Source of the DNA: Seleniivibrio woodruffii
GTDB lineage: Bacteria; Chrysiogenota; Deferribacteres; Deferribacterales; Geovibrionaceae
DNA length: 64,000 bases
Assembly: GCF_004339245.1 (NCBI RefSeq)
Contig: NZ_SMGG01000003.1
Coordinates: forward strand, 930,770 to 994,769
Reading direction: 5' to 3'
Position 1 is the stretch's first letter; the number at the start of each line of letters is the position of its first letter. Shown here in pieces: positions 63,897 to 64,000 of the stretch. The position numbers were made by a program, and so were the translations under genes. The notes under the pieces were generated by a model. It saw only the letters and a list, made by a program, of their open reading frames with translations, did no database searches and was not told the origin of the DNA.

Positions 63897-64000
63897 TTGA
63901 AAGTTGCCGTCGTAGCAGGATATGGTGTCCTGCCCAAGCTTGCCGCAGAAAATCTGCTTAAAAAGGGACACAGCGTTCTCGTTGTTGCTCTGGATGAAGC
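63897..64000 (+). CDS. lpxI: LpxI-like UDP-2,3-diacylglucosamine hydrolase, start only
   Basis: Begins TTG 63897 with AAGGGG 8 nt upstream and runs off the window end; the first 34 residues start MKVAVVAGYGVLPKLAAENL. The N-terminus and its place after lpxA match LpxI (DUF1009), the alternative to LpxH in lipid A synthesis. Confidence 0.82.
   Translation, partial: MKVAVVAGYGVLPKLAAENLLKKGHSVLVVALDE

Noticed and set aside
1-64000. tRNA/rRNA genes, CRISPR arrays, insertion sequences, prophage or toxin-antitoxin modules
   Set aside because: Scanned by eye for TPsiC-loop motifs, regularly spaced repeats, transposase motifs and phage genes; none was found. A dedicated search could still reveal a weak case.

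Overview
The window is a chromosomal segment of a Gram-negative, flagellated bacterium. It carries LPS genes (lpxD, fabZ, lpxA, start of lpxI), bamA/skp, a complete type II secretion system and very large flagellins. The gene mix (FAD-dependent thyX, short hisG, REC-HDOD regulators, RMND1-like protein, roughly 795-residue flagellins, split gsp operons) looks most like Deferribacterota (Geovibrio/Seleniivibrio/Denitrovibrio type). That placement is an inference from content, not from a marker search.

Layout. 1-4 kb: a small Cys-rich membrane protein under an almost perfect Fur box, then a histidine kinase, a REC-HDOD regulator, an HTH-REC protein and an RMND1/DUF155 protein. 4-8.8 kb: a leftward tripartite drug-efflux operon (tetR-tolC-emrA-emrB) with a TetR-type palindrome. 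8.9-12.9 kb: a leftward unit of two Gly-rich exported proteins, an ECF sigma factor, a transmembrane anti-sigma factor with an outside glycogen-binding-like domain and a small lipoprotein, divergent from an exported methionine sulfoxide reductase fusion (msrAB). 13.1-24 kb: type II secretion genes in two divergent operons (gspG-N leftward, gspC-F rightward) with a CPBP membrane protease between them. 24-31.7 kb: lepA, lepB, then pyrH-frr-uppS-cdsA-dxr-rseP. 32-47.5 kb: a motility block with three giant flagellins, a DUF2292 small protein, two genes for GDP-linked legionaminic acid synthesis (legB, ptmE), xthA, a degenerate transglutaminase-like membrane protein, a kinase-like protein without its phospho-acceptor His, and a diguanylate cyclase under a Fur box. 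47.6-51.6 kb: spoT/rel and recJ, leftward. 51.6-64 kb: a small membrane protein, an orphan pilin-like protein, rpmE, thyX, yqhQ-like, prfA-prmC-murA-hisG-bamA-skp-lpxD-fabZ-lpxA-lpxI.

Most interesting structure. (1) All three flagellin genes carry, 13-23 nt before the Shine-Dalgarno, a small hairpin that presents NGGA in a tetraloop with a shared core GCA-NGGA-TGC, the signature of a CsrA site. The two tandem flagellins also have, about 260 nt upstream, a duplicated element: a sigma-28-like promoter, a short conserved transcript and a terminator hairpin whose apical loop again starts with GGA. This could be a sigma-28-driven small RNA (CsrA decoy) or a leader attenuator. (2) The ECF sigma/anti-sigma/Gly-rich/msrAB cluster may be an envelope stress system built on a Met-containing Gly-rich exported protein and a periplasmic Met-repair enzyme. 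(3) Near-consensus Fur boxes sit before a tiny Cys-rich membrane protein and before a diguanylate cyclase, suggesting that iron controls c-di-GMP.

No tRNA, rRNA, CRISPR array, insertion sequence or prophage was seen. Two families of short dispersed intergenic repeats occupy many of the gaps.
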